64,000 nucleotides of DNA, taken from Clostridiales bacterium. GTDB taxonomy: Bacteria > Bacillota > Clostridia > Oscillospirales > CAG-272. Position numbers and translations under genes: made by a program. The notes below the pieces were generated by a model. That model had not been told where the DNA came from. It ran no database searches and was given only the letters and a program-made list of their open reading frames with translations. This document shows, one piece after another, positions 45,677 through 53,597 of the stretch. Location of the stretch: assembly GCA_012514145.1 (NCBI GenBank), contig JAAZAV010000023.1, positions 1-64,000 of the forward strand, given 5' to 3'. The stretch's first letter is position 1. The number at the start of each line of letters is the position of its first letter.

Positions 45677-46159
45677 TTACCCGGCGTTTTCCGCAGTATT
45701 GTTGTCGGTGTCGTTTTCGGCTCCGGCATCAGTATTGGTATCGGCGTCCTTCTTTTTGCGGCGGCCGCGGAGAGACTTGCGGCGCACGCTGCGCCCCTTG
45801 GACTCCCAGTAGATATCCTGCATGGCCTGCATGACGGCGTCCTTGTCCTCGTCGGACAGCGACCCGCCGGCGAAAAGCCCGTGAATGCCGTCAACCAGTT
45901 CCTCGGCCTGCTTGCGGGCGTCCTCGCCGTACTGCTCGCTGACCCGGACAACGAAATCCTCGTCGTCCGAAAGGAGGTAATTGAAGTCAACGCCGAATAG
46001 TTCGGCGACCCGCTTGTAGGCCTCGCGGTTGCGGGGATGGGCGGCACCCGTTTCGTAGCGGGTGATCATGTTTCTGCTGACTCCCAGTTTGGCGGCGATC
46101 TCGGCCTGAGAAAGCCCCAGCTTCTCCCGCTCCGCTCTGAACTTTTCTCCGAATTTCAT
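45677..46159 (-). CDS. XRE repressor partner of the ImmA/IrrE protease
   Basis: A 160-residue repressor with an N-terminal HTH_3 domain (about 4-60; KFRAEREKLGLSQAEIAAKLG, then SRNMITRYETG). A middle region (60-115) is probably involved in dimerisation and cleavage. The C-terminal tail of about 45 residues is first strongly basic (KGRSVRRKSLRGRRKKK) and then Asp/Asn/Thr-rich low complexity, unusual for ImmR or DdrO. The ATG at 46159 has GAAGAGG 8 bases before it. The gene is divergent from the dinB-like gene, and TTTGCA/TGCAAA repeats lie between them. Cleavage by the adjacent protease is inferred from family knowledge. Confidence 0.87.
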   Translation of the reverse strand: MKFGEKFRAEREKLGLSQAEIAAKLGVSRNMITRYETGAAHPRNREAYKRVAELFGVDFNYLLSDDEDFVVRVSEQYGEDARKQAEELVDGIHGLFAGGSLSDEDKDAVMQAMQDIYWESKGRSVRRKSLRGRRKKKDADTNTDAGAENDTDNNTAENAG

Positions 46160-46189
46160 AAAAACAAAAACCTCTTCGTTCACAAAATG

Positions 46190-46270
46190 TTTGCAATAGA
46201 AGTGTGCAAAACGTCTTGACAAGAACACTTGTGATGTGTAGAATTTAATTGTACATCGCTGATGTGCAAA
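46190..46270. promoter_or_regulatory. Operator region and promoter between the XRE repressor and polymerase genes
   Basis: A rightward promoter TTGACA (46216-46221), 17-nt spacer, TAGAAT (46239-46244) is flanked by related sites: an inverted repeat TTTGCA-N9-TGCAAA (46190-46210), a further TGTGCAAA at 46263-46270 matching that at 46203-46210, and a near-palindrome GTACATC-GCT-GATGTGC (46251-46267). They are candidate binding sites for the XRE repressor. Confidence 0.6.
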
Positions 46271-46310
46271 CGGATTCTACAATATAAACGGCTGCTTGTC
46301 AATAGGGAAA

Positions 46311-47582
46311 ATGAAAATGAATGGAAAGTTTACAATTAAAGACAATAATATACACCGCGGCTCCGAGCGGGCGATACTCCACGTGGATATGAACAACTTC
46401 TTCGCATCGGTGGAGTGCATGCTTGACACCACGCTGCGGGATAAGGCGGTGGCGGTCTGCGGCTCGGTGGAGGAGCGTCACGGCATCGTGCTGGCGAAAA
46501 ACTACCGCGCCAAGGCGTACGGGGTAAAGACCGGCGAGGCGGTGTGGCAGGCGAAGCAGAAGTGTGCCGGGCTGGTCACAGTGCCTCCCCACTACGACCG
46601 GTATGCCAGATTCGCGAAGCTGGCGCGGGAGATATATTCGCGGTACACCGACATGATTGAGCCATACGGAATGGACGAATGCTGGCTGGACGTGACCGGC
46701 AGCGCCCTGATGGGGAGCGGGTACGAGATAGCCGAAGAGATACGCCGCACGGTAAAAGAGGAGCTGGGGCTGACCGTGTCGGCGGGGGTGAGTTTCAACA
46801 AGGTCTTCGCCAAACTGGGCAGCGACCTGAAAAAGCCGGACGCCGTCACCTGCATCACCCGGGAGAACTTCCGCGAACAGATATGGAATCTGCCTGCCGG
46901 CGAACTGCTTGGAGTGGGACCCGCCACCGGACGGACGCTGGCGAAATTCGGCATTATGACGATAGGCGACCTGGCGAAGGCGCCCGATGAGTTTCTGCAG
47001 CGGCGGCTGGGCATATGCGGACTGCGTCTGAAACTCTGCGCCAACGGTATGGACAACTCATCCGTGCTGGCGGCGGAGAGCGAATATCCCATCAAAAGCG
47101 TGGGACACGGCACCACTACGCTGCAGGATCTGGAGAACGGCGCCCAGGTCCGGTGCGTCATGCTTGAATTGGTGCAGGATATCTCCTCGCGGCTTGCCGA
47201 GAGCGGAAAAAAAGCCTGCAGCGTCGCCATTGCCATCCGCGACAACAATCTGGACTGGGAGCAGCATCAGTGTCCGCTGCCCATGCCCACCCGCAGCCCC
47301 TCCTGCCTGGCGGAGACCGCCTGGCATCTGTTTGAGGCGAAGTATAGAATAAGACGCCCAATACGCTCGGTGTCGGTGCGCGCCATCAACCTGGTAGATG
47401 AGGACATACCCATGCAAGTAGACTTCTTCACCGATTTTGAACGCATTGAAAAGCGGGAAGCCCTCGACCGCACGGTGGAGCTGCTGAGGGGCAGGTTCGG
47501 GCGGAACATCATACGCAGCGCCGTGCTCTTCGGGGACATACACATGCCCGCGCACAACGGCGTGCCCGCGGTGACGATATGA
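46311..47582 (+). CDS. Y-family DNA polymerase (DinB/UvrX-like)
   Basis: A translesion polymerase of about 423 residues. The first metal-binding Asp is D26 in HVDMNNFFASVE, and the second pair is D122-E123 in YGMDECWLD; this replaces the SIDE of housekeeping Pol IV and is typical of the YqjW/UvrX branch. Helix-hairpin-helix (LLGVGPATGRTLAKFGIMTIGDLA) and little-finger domains follow. No C-terminal beta-clamp peptide is obvious. The start is uncertain: ATG at 46311 or 46317, with AGGG just before, or a TTG at 46296. It is divergent from the XRE/ImmA pair and followed by a small conserved gene. Expression after DNA damage through repressor cleavage is inferred. Confidence 0.9.
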   Translation: MKMNGKFTIKDNNIHRGSERAILHVDMNNFFASVECMLDTTLRDKAVAVCGSVEERHGIVLAKNYRAKAYGVKTGEAVWQAKQKCAGLVTVPPHYDRYARFAKLAREIYSRYTDMIEPYGMDECWLDVTGSALMGSGYEIAEEIRRTVKEELGLTVSAGVSFNKVFAKLGSDLKKPDAVTCITRENFREQIWNLPAGELLGVGPATGRTLAKFGIMTIGDLAKAPDEFLQRRLGICGLRLKLCANGMDNSSVLAAESEYPIKSVGHGTTTLQDLENGAQVRCVMLELVQDISSRLAESGKKACSVAIAIRDNNLDWEQHQCPLPMPTRSPSCLAETAWHLFEAKYRIRRPIRSVSVRAINLVDEDIPMQVDFFTDFERIEKREALDRTVELLRGRFGRNIIRSAVLFGDIHMPAHNGVPAVTI

Positions 47583-47641
47583 TCCGCAGAAACGCAATAA
47601 ACGCAATGACAGAAAAACCGTGAAGGGAGGAACGCCTGAAT

Positions 47642-47917
47642 ATGGAACGAAAAAAGGTATATGTCCGGGTCGCGCTCGAAGTTGACCCGGAGGGCAAGGT
47701 ATATCCCCGAAAGATAATCTGGGCGGACGGTCAGGTGTATGAGGTGGACCGCATATCGCGGGTCTGCCCGGCGGCTTCGACCAAGGTGGGAGGCTGCGGC
47801 ATGCGCTACACGGTTCGGATATGCGGCAGCGAGACCTTCCTCTTTAACGAGGACGGAAGATGGTTCGTCGAGGCGAAGGAGGGTGTTCGGATACCCGACG
47901 GCGGGGAGATATTATGA
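47642..47917 (+). CDS. Small conserved protein next to the Y-family polymerase
   Basis: A 91-residue protein, mostly beta, with features I associate with small Firmicutes proteins encoded beside UvrX-type polymerases: KVYVRVALEVDPEGKVYPRKIIW at the start, then GGCGMRYTVRICG and GRWFVEA. No catalytic motif is visible. The position is the one occupied by YolD-like proteins in Bacillus yqjW-yqjX pairs, so an accessory role in translesion synthesis is a reasonable guess, without direct evidence. GGGAGG lies about 10 bases before the ATG. Confidence 0.7.
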   Translation: MERKKVYVRVALEVDPEGKVYPRKIIWADGQVYEVDRISRVCPAASTKVGGCGMRYTVRICGSETFLFNEDGRWFVEAKEGVRIPDGGEIL

Positions 47918-47953
47918 AAAAATGTGGGGCGGGATAAACCCGTCGCGGTTTTT

Positions 47954-48029
47954 CTCCCTCCGTCACAGTTGCCGTTCCACAGCCTCCCTCGGAGAGGGAG
48001 GCGGCACAGTTATACTGTGACGGAGGGAG
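47954..48029. repeat. MITE-like palindromic element
   Basis: Perfect 15-bp terminal inverted repeats CTCCCTCCGTCACAG (47954-47968) and CTGTGACGGAGGGAG (48015-48029) enclose a perfect 9-bp inner hairpin GCCTCCCTC-GGA-GAGGGAGGC (47982-48002). The 76-base unit has no ORF. It shares its left arm and inner hairpin with the block at 29084. It lies between convergent genes and may also act as a terminator. Confidence 0.75.
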
Positions 48030-48047
48030 TTACCTGATTAAGATATC

Positions 48048-48953
48048 CTAAATTCCAAGTATAATCTCGCGCACCACATTTGCCCAGGAGCCGCCGAAAG
48101 ACTGGAGCGCCACGACCCGGTTCTGCGAGGGGACCATGATAAGCTGCTGACCGTACATGCCGCCCTTTGAGAAGAATCTGCCGCTCTTGTCCCAATCGAG
48201 GGCGTAGCCGCGCTCTATGGCAAGCGAAGTCCACTCCCGGGAGAGCAGCGGTTTGCCGTTTGTACATTCGAACGGCGCTTTACAGAACAGCGCGCCGAGA
48301 CGCGCCATGTCGTCGGTGTGGATATACAGCCCTGTGGCGCCGATGACATGACCCATGGGGCAGCGGCTCCACGCCATCTCCCGGCAGCCGAGAGGGTACA
48401 TCAGCTCGCTCCAGAGAAAACTGTCCATACCGCCGGGAGAACCCTGTTTGACGGGAATCTTAGCCTCTGCGACCCGGGCGAGAAGATAGAACGCGCCGTC
48501 GGTGTAGACAGATTTTTCGCCGGGAGTGTAGGACATGGGATGTGACAGCATATAGCCGAGAAAATCCTCGCCGAATGCCCCCGCCGGGTTCACGTCGATG
48601 TCGAGGAAGCCCCCGGGCAGTCCGATGCTGTGGCTCAGCGCCAGGTCGACGGTGACGCTCTCCCAGCGTCTGTCCATGTCGGCGGGCAGCCTTACGCCGC
48701 TTTCCCGCAGGATATCGCAGACCTTCTCGTCTGGGGAGAGCAGTCCCCGGTCATAAAGCAGCCCCAGCGCCGTCATGGTAAAGGTCTTCGCCACCGAGTA
48801 GACGTTCTGACAGGCGCTGATTTTCATGAATTCGGCGCACTCCGGCTCATATTTGCAGGCGGAGGGTGTGACATACAATTCGGACAGGCGAATAAGCCCC
48901 TCGCTTCCGTGGGTTTCGGTGTATTTCTTTAGTTGTTCGATTACTTCCGCCAT
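48048..48953 (-). CDS. Serine hydrolase of the beta-lactamase (class C / esterase) family
   Basis: A 301-residue protein with the penicillin-binding fold. The active-site SxxK is SVAK at residues 53-56 (QNVYSVAKTFT); the Tyr-motif position has SVYTDGAFYLL; and the third motif region appears as FSKGGMYGQQL near residue 265. It has no signal peptide, so it is more likely an esterase or amidase than a drug-resistance enzyme. The stop is TAG. It is the last gene of a leftward operon behind the UroD-like gene, with a 20-base gap and a good GGAAGG ribosome site. Confidence 0.82.
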   Translation of the reverse strand: MAEVIEQLKKYTETHGSEGLIRLSELYVTPSACKYEPECAEFMKISACQNVYSVAKTFTMTALGLLYDRGLLSPDEKVCDILRESGVRLPADMDRRWESVTVDLALSHSIGLPGGFLDIDVNPAGAFGEDFLGYMLSHPMSYTPGEKSVYTDGAFYLLARVAEAKIPVKQGSPGGMDSFLWSELMYPLGCREMAWSRCPMGHVIGATGLYIHTDDMARLGALFCKAPFECTNGKPLLSREWTSLAIERGYALDWDKSGRFFSKGGMYGQQLIMVPSQNRVVALQSFGGSWANVVREIILGI

Positions 48954-48973
48954 GGCGATTCCTTCCTTAATAA

Positions 48974-50224
48974 TTAATCTGCTCCGTAGTATTCGTCAAG
49001 TACCTCGGACACCGTCTTTGCCCATATCATAAGGTTGCGCGGGTCGTAGTTCACGGTGCTGATATCCTTGAGTGTGATATCGCAGGGACAGCCGTATTTC
49101 AGGCAGATGCGGGCGGTCTCGCTTATCTCGTCGCGTATGATCTCCGGGTCGGCGGTCAGCGCCACATAGGCGGGATTGGGCTTGCGCGAGAGCACATACC
49201 GATTTCCGATAGCCTCGGCGCTGGCTTCAAGGTCGGCCCAGGGCGTCACGCCTATCTTGCGCAGATTGGGGTAGCGCATGATAACATCAAGCCGGTCGTG
49301 AAGCGGCTCGCAGCAGCCGTAATAGGTGTAGGCGCAGCGCTCGGCGAGGGGCAGACTGTATGCCACGTCGAACTCATAATGCGCCGCCGGTGAGACCATC
49401 GAGAACATCTGAGCCATGGTGCGGAACCAGATATCCCTGCAGCTGTATTTGCCCTCCGACGCGCCGTCCGACGGCTTCGGCGGAGTTACATAGGCGGGAG
49501 TGCAGTGAAGGTTGATCCCACGGGGGTCGTACATACCCAGCGCCTCCATCTGATCCATCTCGCACTTCATGGCGCGGGTGAAGAGACCGATTATCTTGTG
49601 CAGATGCTCGGGGCGCTCGTACATGTCGATGCATATCGGCTCGACGCCGCGAAGCATGGCTATCCGATCCCAGGGGGCGTAGTAGATATAGTTGCCCCGC
49701 AGTTCCACCGGCATGACGCCGCCGAGTATCTCCTCCATACGGGCGACGCGGGCGGCATCGCCTTCGGGGTCGGCGGTGATAACCGGGTCGTGATAGGCTT
49801 CAAGCGCCGCGTCGTCGGCAAGCACGTCCTCATATCGGTGGGAGACGATATGGTTGCGGGCGTCAACCGCAAGCCGCTTCTCGGTTATCTCGAAGCCCAT
49901 GCCGGTGGATCGATAGGCTTTATACACAACCCAGACCGGCTCGATGAAGTTGTCGCAGGCGAGATATTTATCGCGCAGCAGCGCCACCCGCAGCCCGTAT
50001 TCCATGCCCCGCAGAGAGGCGTCCTTACAGACGCAGTCAAGGGCGCCCTCATAATTCATCTCATGCCAGGGGACCTCCTCGATTATGACGGGAGGTCTCA
50101 CTATTTTTAAGTCATTGCTGTCGCGGAAGCGCTTTCTCATGCGCACATAACGCTCCGATTGAGCGATTTCCATGTAGCGCTTTGCCAGCTCCCGCACGAC
50201 CGATATGTCGCTGCTTATGCTCAT
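48974..50224 (-). CDS. Uroporphyrinogen decarboxylase (URO-D) fold protein
   Basis: A 416-residue TIM-barrel protein of the UroD/methyltransferase superfamily. It is longer than HemE and lacks HemE's N-terminal RPVWFMRQAGRY motif, so heme synthesis is unlikely. Similar proteins occur in carbohydrate and demethylation loci of Clostridia; some relatives are corrinoid-dependent methyltransferases. The stretches YYGCCEPLHDRLDVIM and LRKIGVTPWADLE are typical of this subfamily as I remember it. No corrinoid protein is nearby. It is the middle gene between a glycosidase-like protein and a serine hydrolase, with gaps of about 20 bases. Confidence 0.75.
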   Translation of the reverse strand: MSISSDISVVRELAKRYMEIAQSERYVRMRKRFRDSNDLKIVRPPVIIEEVPWHEMNYEGALDCVCKDASLRGMEYGLRVALLRDKYLACDNFIEPVWVVYKAYRSTGMGFEITEKRLAVDARNHIVSHRYEDVLADDAALEAYHDPVITADPEGDAARVARMEEILGGVMPVELRGNYIYYAPWDRIAMLRGVEPICIDMYERPEHLHKIIGLFTRAMKCEMDQMEALGMYDPRGINLHCTPAYVTPPKPSDGASEGKYSCRDIWFRTMAQMFSMVSPAAHYEFDVAYSLPLAERCAYTYYGCCEPLHDRLDVIMRYPNLRKIGVTPWADLEASAEAIGNRYVLSRKPNPAYVALTADPEIIRDEISETARICLKYGCPCDITLKDISTVNYDPRNLMIWAKTVSEVLDEYYGAD

Positions 50225-50241
50225 TTGTTCACCCCTGCCGC

Positions 50242-51924
50242 TTATTTCAGCGACTCAAACACGCCGCGTACATAGTCGTTGGGATTTTCGATGGCGGCGG
50301 CGCTTCCGGCTCCGATGGTGGGAAGCGAGCCGTGCTCGGCGTTCACCCGGCAGCGTATGACCTCCTCGGGCGTATTGCCTCCCATGCCGCTGTAACCGAA
50401 GGATTTGCATATCCTGCCGAACATGAACTGATTGAGGTCGCATTTGCCGGTGCGCTCCAGCGGCTCGCCGTTGAGATTGAAATCAAAGAGATGCACCTGT
50501 GCGAAGGACTGATGCTGCATTGTGATCTCGTTGAGACCCTCGCCCCCCACAGCCAGCCCGCCGTGAATAAGGCGTATCTGATTTATCAGCCGGTTCATGC
50601 CCTGCATGGTGGTGGTATTGTCCACAAGGGCGTTAGCCAGGTTATACATGCAGAGGGTGACATCCAGGAAGATGAGGTCGGCGGCGCCCGCGCCCTTGAG
50701 CGCGGACATGGCCTTTTCGATGTTTTCGGCAAGTATGGTGCGCCAGAGCGCCAGACCCGGATGTATCTTCACCATAACATTGTCGGCGCGGTGCTCGACG
50801 AGAGCCTTGTTTGATGCGGGCATGCCTATCTTCCAGCCCCAGCCCATGAGGGTGCCCCGCTCCAGTTCGCGATACTTGAAGTCGGATATGGGCAGATACT
50901 CGGGCATGGAGGGGTCCATATCGACGCTGTTGGCGTGGGGCATGCAGCGGAAGCCCAGATCGGAGGCGTGTTTGTAGAAGCGCAGGAATTCGGCAGAGGG
51001 TGTAAAGTCGGGATAGCACTGGTCGTACTTCGCATTTCTCCAGTGGGGCAGATGAAGCAGAACATTCTTCGGACTGATTGAGGTGGCTTTCAGCTTATCG
51101 GCGAGGGCGTCAACCAGAGCTGTTTCCGACGGACACCAGGTCATGGCGAGCCGGATATCCTCAAGCCAATCGGGGCGCAGCGCCTCCTCCTGCTTCAGGT
51201 CATAAGCCTCCCACAGCCAGTCGCGGTAGACAGCCGCCGGCACATGCCAGCTGCCCTCGTAGACATTGATACGCCAGCCGAGTCCGCCCGCGGCAAGGGA
51301 GCGTTCGACAGGCCCCCAGGTCTCGCTGTCGAGAGAAAGGGAGGGCCCGGATTTTAACAGTATAGCCTTGCTGCGGTATTCCCGGTCGCGGCAGTGCACC
51401 CAGAAGCCGCCCCTGTCGCCGTCACGGTAGATGCAGAGCCCCGCCTCCCAGGAGTGGGGCCAGATGCGGCGGCGGTTTACCAGCAGCTCATCCTCCGGGT
51501 CCATATCCACACCCTGGAAGAAAGGAGCGACGACTCTCAACCCCGGTGCTATGCCGCCCAGTGTCCAGCGCGCCGCCATGACCCCGTAACGCGCAGATGC
51601 TACTTCGGGCTCGATTATGAGGTCGCCGGTCTCTTCGTCCTCCGATACGATGATTACGCCGTTGCCGGTGAGGGCGTCAATGCGGATGAATGCGCAGGTG
51701 GGCGAGAGGGATACCGTTCTTATCTCGGCGCAGTTGGCATCCTTCAGCGGCACCGCCTCGTTGTGGGTGTAGAGCAGCTCCAGCACCGGCGATGCGGCGG
51801 CTTTGTCGGGGACGAGATACTCCCTGCCGTCCTTTGCCTTGAGCGAGATCAGCGCGCCGTCACGGATTTCGGCGTCAAGCGTTTTTGTTGATACTGCGAT
51901 TGTGTTTCCCGATACGGTTAACAT
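50242..51924 (-). CDS. Glycosidase-like TIM-barrel protein (possibly DUF6259)
   Basis: A 560-residue protein without signal peptide. Residues 1-230 are strand-rich, like the N-terminal beta-sandwich of many glycosidases. A barrel follows from about 250: ISPKNVLLHLPHW, GFRCMPHANSVDMDP and LIFLDVTLCMYNL near residue 420, whose Asp could be catalytic, then GGLAVGGEGLNE with a second acidic residue. I think this corresponds to DUF6259-type proteins but cannot confirm it. GGAGGT sits 8 bases before the ATG. It is the first gene of the operon with the UroD-like protein and serine hydrolase, divergent from SBP paralog 8. Confidence 0.62.
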   Translation of the reverse strand: MLTVSGNTIAVSTKTLDAEIRDGALISLKAKDGREYLVPDKAAASPVLELLYTHNEAVPLKDANCAEIRTVSLSPTCAFIRIDALTGNGVIIVSEDEETGDLIIEPEVASARYGVMAARWTLGGIAPGLRVVAPFFQGVDMDPEDELLVNRRRIWPHSWEAGLCIYRDGDRGGFWVHCRDREYRSKAILLKSGPSLSLDSETWGPVERSLAAGGLGWRINVYEGSWHVPAAVYRDWLWEAYDLKQEEALRPDWLEDIRLAMTWCPSETALVDALADKLKATSISPKNVLLHLPHWRNAKYDQCYPDFTPSAEFLRFYKHASDLGFRCMPHANSVDMDPSMPEYLPISDFKYRELERGTLMGWGWKIGMPASNKALVEHRADNVMVKIHPGLALWRTILAENIEKAMSALKGAGAADLIFLDVTLCMYNLANALVDNTTTMQGMNRLINQIRLIHGGLAVGGEGLNEITMQHQSFAQVHLFDFNLNGEPLERTGKCDLNQFMFGRICKSFGYSGMGGNTPEEVIRCRVNAEHGSLPTIGAGSAAAIENPNDYVRGVFESLK

Positions 51925-51960
51925 TCTGTTACCTCCGTTTATTGGTTTTAACTTTCACTG

Positions 51961-51989
51961 TTGACGAAAGGGGGAAAATGCGGTAGAAT
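51961..51989 (+). promoter_or_regulatory. Promoter of the SBP / SDR / Gfo-Idh operon
   Basis: TTGACG (51961-51966), a 17-nt spacer and TAGAAT (51984-51989), 37 bases before the SBP ATG. I could not find a clear leftward promoter for the divergent gene at 51924. Confidence 0.7.
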
Positions 51990-52026
51990 ACAGGCGTGAC
52001 AGTATTTTACTGAAAGGAATATCGAT

Positions 52027-53520
52027 ATGACTTGCAATAAAAGATTTATCAAAATAATCTCTCTGCTGCTTATTCTCCTTGCGGCGGCTGTTCCCGTGCT
52101 GTCCTCCTGCTCGGGAAGAGGCGGCGGAGAGGGCAATTTGCCCGGCGGAGAAACCACCGGGACGGCTGCAGCCGAAACCACCACCGAAAAGCCGCTCTAT
52201 CCCGAGTATGAACTTGACCTTGAGGGCGCCGACTTCAACATGATATATTATGACGCTGTTGAAGCCTGCGGCTGGTCGTCCGAAATCCCCTGCGATATCG
52301 ACGTGGACGAGCAAACCGGCGACATCCTCGCCGACGCGATATATCTGCGCAACAGCAAGATAGGCGAGATGTACAATACCAATATCGTCGGCATTCAATA
52401 CGCCAAGTGGGATCTGCAAGTCTATGTGGCGAAGTCGGTCTTAGCCGGCGATTCTGCGTATGACGCCATGTTCCCCAACTGGCAGATAATGAACGGCGTC
52501 ATCTCCCAGGGGCTGGCGGTAAGGCTTGACGGCCTGTTCGATATGTCGATGCCCTGGTGGGATGAGAAGGCGGAGGAAGCCTTCAAGGTGGCGGGCAAGA
52601 CCTACGCCGCCTGCGGCGATCTCACCTTTATGGACAAACTCTGTGATATAGTCATATTCTTCAACAAGCAGATGGTTGAGGACTACAATATCGGCGACAT
52701 CTACAAGTTAGTCGTGGACGGCAAATGGACATTCGATAAACTGATCGAGCTTTCCGAACTGGTGTCCGCCGACCTGAACAACGACGGCAAATACGACAGG
52801 AACGACCGTTACGGCTTCTCGGCTCAGAACGACGGCTTCTATGAACTTTATAACTCCGCAGGAGAACGATTCTGCGCCATAGGCGACGACGGCATACCCT
52901 ATCTCTCTGCCACAGGCGAGCGGGCGATAAGCGTCATGACCGATATCTACACCTTTATGAACCGGGTGGAGCACTACTTCAACCGCCAGACTCAGGGACT
53001 TACTGTGGGCGAATGCATCGAAATGTTCAGGGCGAATCAGGCGCTCTTCTTCATGCGCCCTCTGCAGACTGTCATGGAGCTGCGCTCAATGGACGCCGAC
53101 TTCGGAATAATCCCCACCCCGAAATACGACGAGGCGCAGGAGAGCTACCATACCTCAATCGGCTACACGGTCGCCATTGCAACCTGCATCCCTTCGGACG
53201 TTAAGAGCATAGACAATTCGGTGGCGGTGCTTGACACCCTTGCGGTCGAGTCATACTACAATGTAAACGAAGTGCTCTACGACATGGTGTTGGGCTCAAA
53301 GGTCACCCGCGACGAGAACTCCACCGAGAACCTTGACATCATCTTCAATAACCACCTGCTTGACCCGGGCGAGATATTCCAGTTCGGCGGCTTCGCAAAC
53401 GGCATGATGGCAAACTGGAAGGGCGCCGCCGACAAGGTGGTCTCAACAATAGCGGGTTATGAGTCCAAGATAAACGCCGATATCGAAAAGTTCCTCGAGA
53501 CCCTTGAATCGCTTGAATAA
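52027..53520 (+). CDS. Extracellular solute-binding lipoprotein, paralog 8
   Basis: A 497-residue SBP lipoprotein. The signal ends LSSC with Cys at about residue 28 and is followed by a Gly/Thr-rich linker. The first block is LDLEGADFNMIYY, then ADAIYLRN, PWWDEKAEEAFKVAGKTY, a DLNNDG loop near residue 249, FGIIPTPKYDEAQ and FQFGG. It heads an operon with an SDR (gap 77) and a Gfo/Idh oxidoreductase. Its ligand may therefore be a polyol, uronate or inositol-type compound, or a glycan yielding one; the sequence alone does not say. Confidence 0.9.
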   Translation: MTCNKRFIKIISLLLILLAAAVPVLSSCSGRGGGEGNLPGGETTGTAAAETTTEKPLYPEYELDLEGADFNMIYYDAVEACGWSSEIPCDIDVDEQTGDILADAIYLRNSKIGEMYNTNIVGIQYAKWDLQVYVAKSVLAGDSAYDAMFPNWQIMNGVISQGLAVRLDGLFDMSMPWWDEKAEEAFKVAGKTYAACGDLTFMDKLCDIVIFFNKQMVEDYNIGDIYKLVVDGKWTFDKLIELSELVSADLNNDGKYDRNDRYGFSAQNDGFYELYNSAGERFCAIGDDGIPYLSATGERAISVMTDIYTFMNRVEHYFNRQTQGLTVGECIEMFRANQALFFMRPLQTVMELRSMDADFGIIPTPKYDEAQESYHTSIGYTVAIATCIPSDVKSIDNSVAVLDTLAVESYYNVNEVLYDMVLGSKVTRDENSTENLDIIFNNHLLDPGEIFQFGGFANGMMANWKGAADKVVSTIAGYESKINADIEKFLETLESLE

Positions 53521-53597
53521 GCGAAGGGAAAATACAGGCGGGAATGAATTCTGCGAAAAGCAAATAATATAAAATATTGTATAAAAGGGAGAAAATC

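Noticed and set aside
45109-46159. Remnant of an integrative conjugative element or prophage
   Set aside because: ImmA/ImmR pairs often mark such elements, but no integrase, excisionase, relaxase, structural gene or attachment-site duplication is seen around them.
48048-48953. Beta-lactamase resistance gene
   Set aside because: SxxK is present, but there is no signal peptide and the gene is last in a metabolic operon, so an esterase or amidase role is more likely.
48974-50224. HemE (heme biosynthesis uroporphyrinogen decarboxylase)
   Set aside because: The RPVWFMRQAGRY-type N-terminus is missing, the protein is longer than HemE, and the neighbours are hydrolases rather than heme genes.
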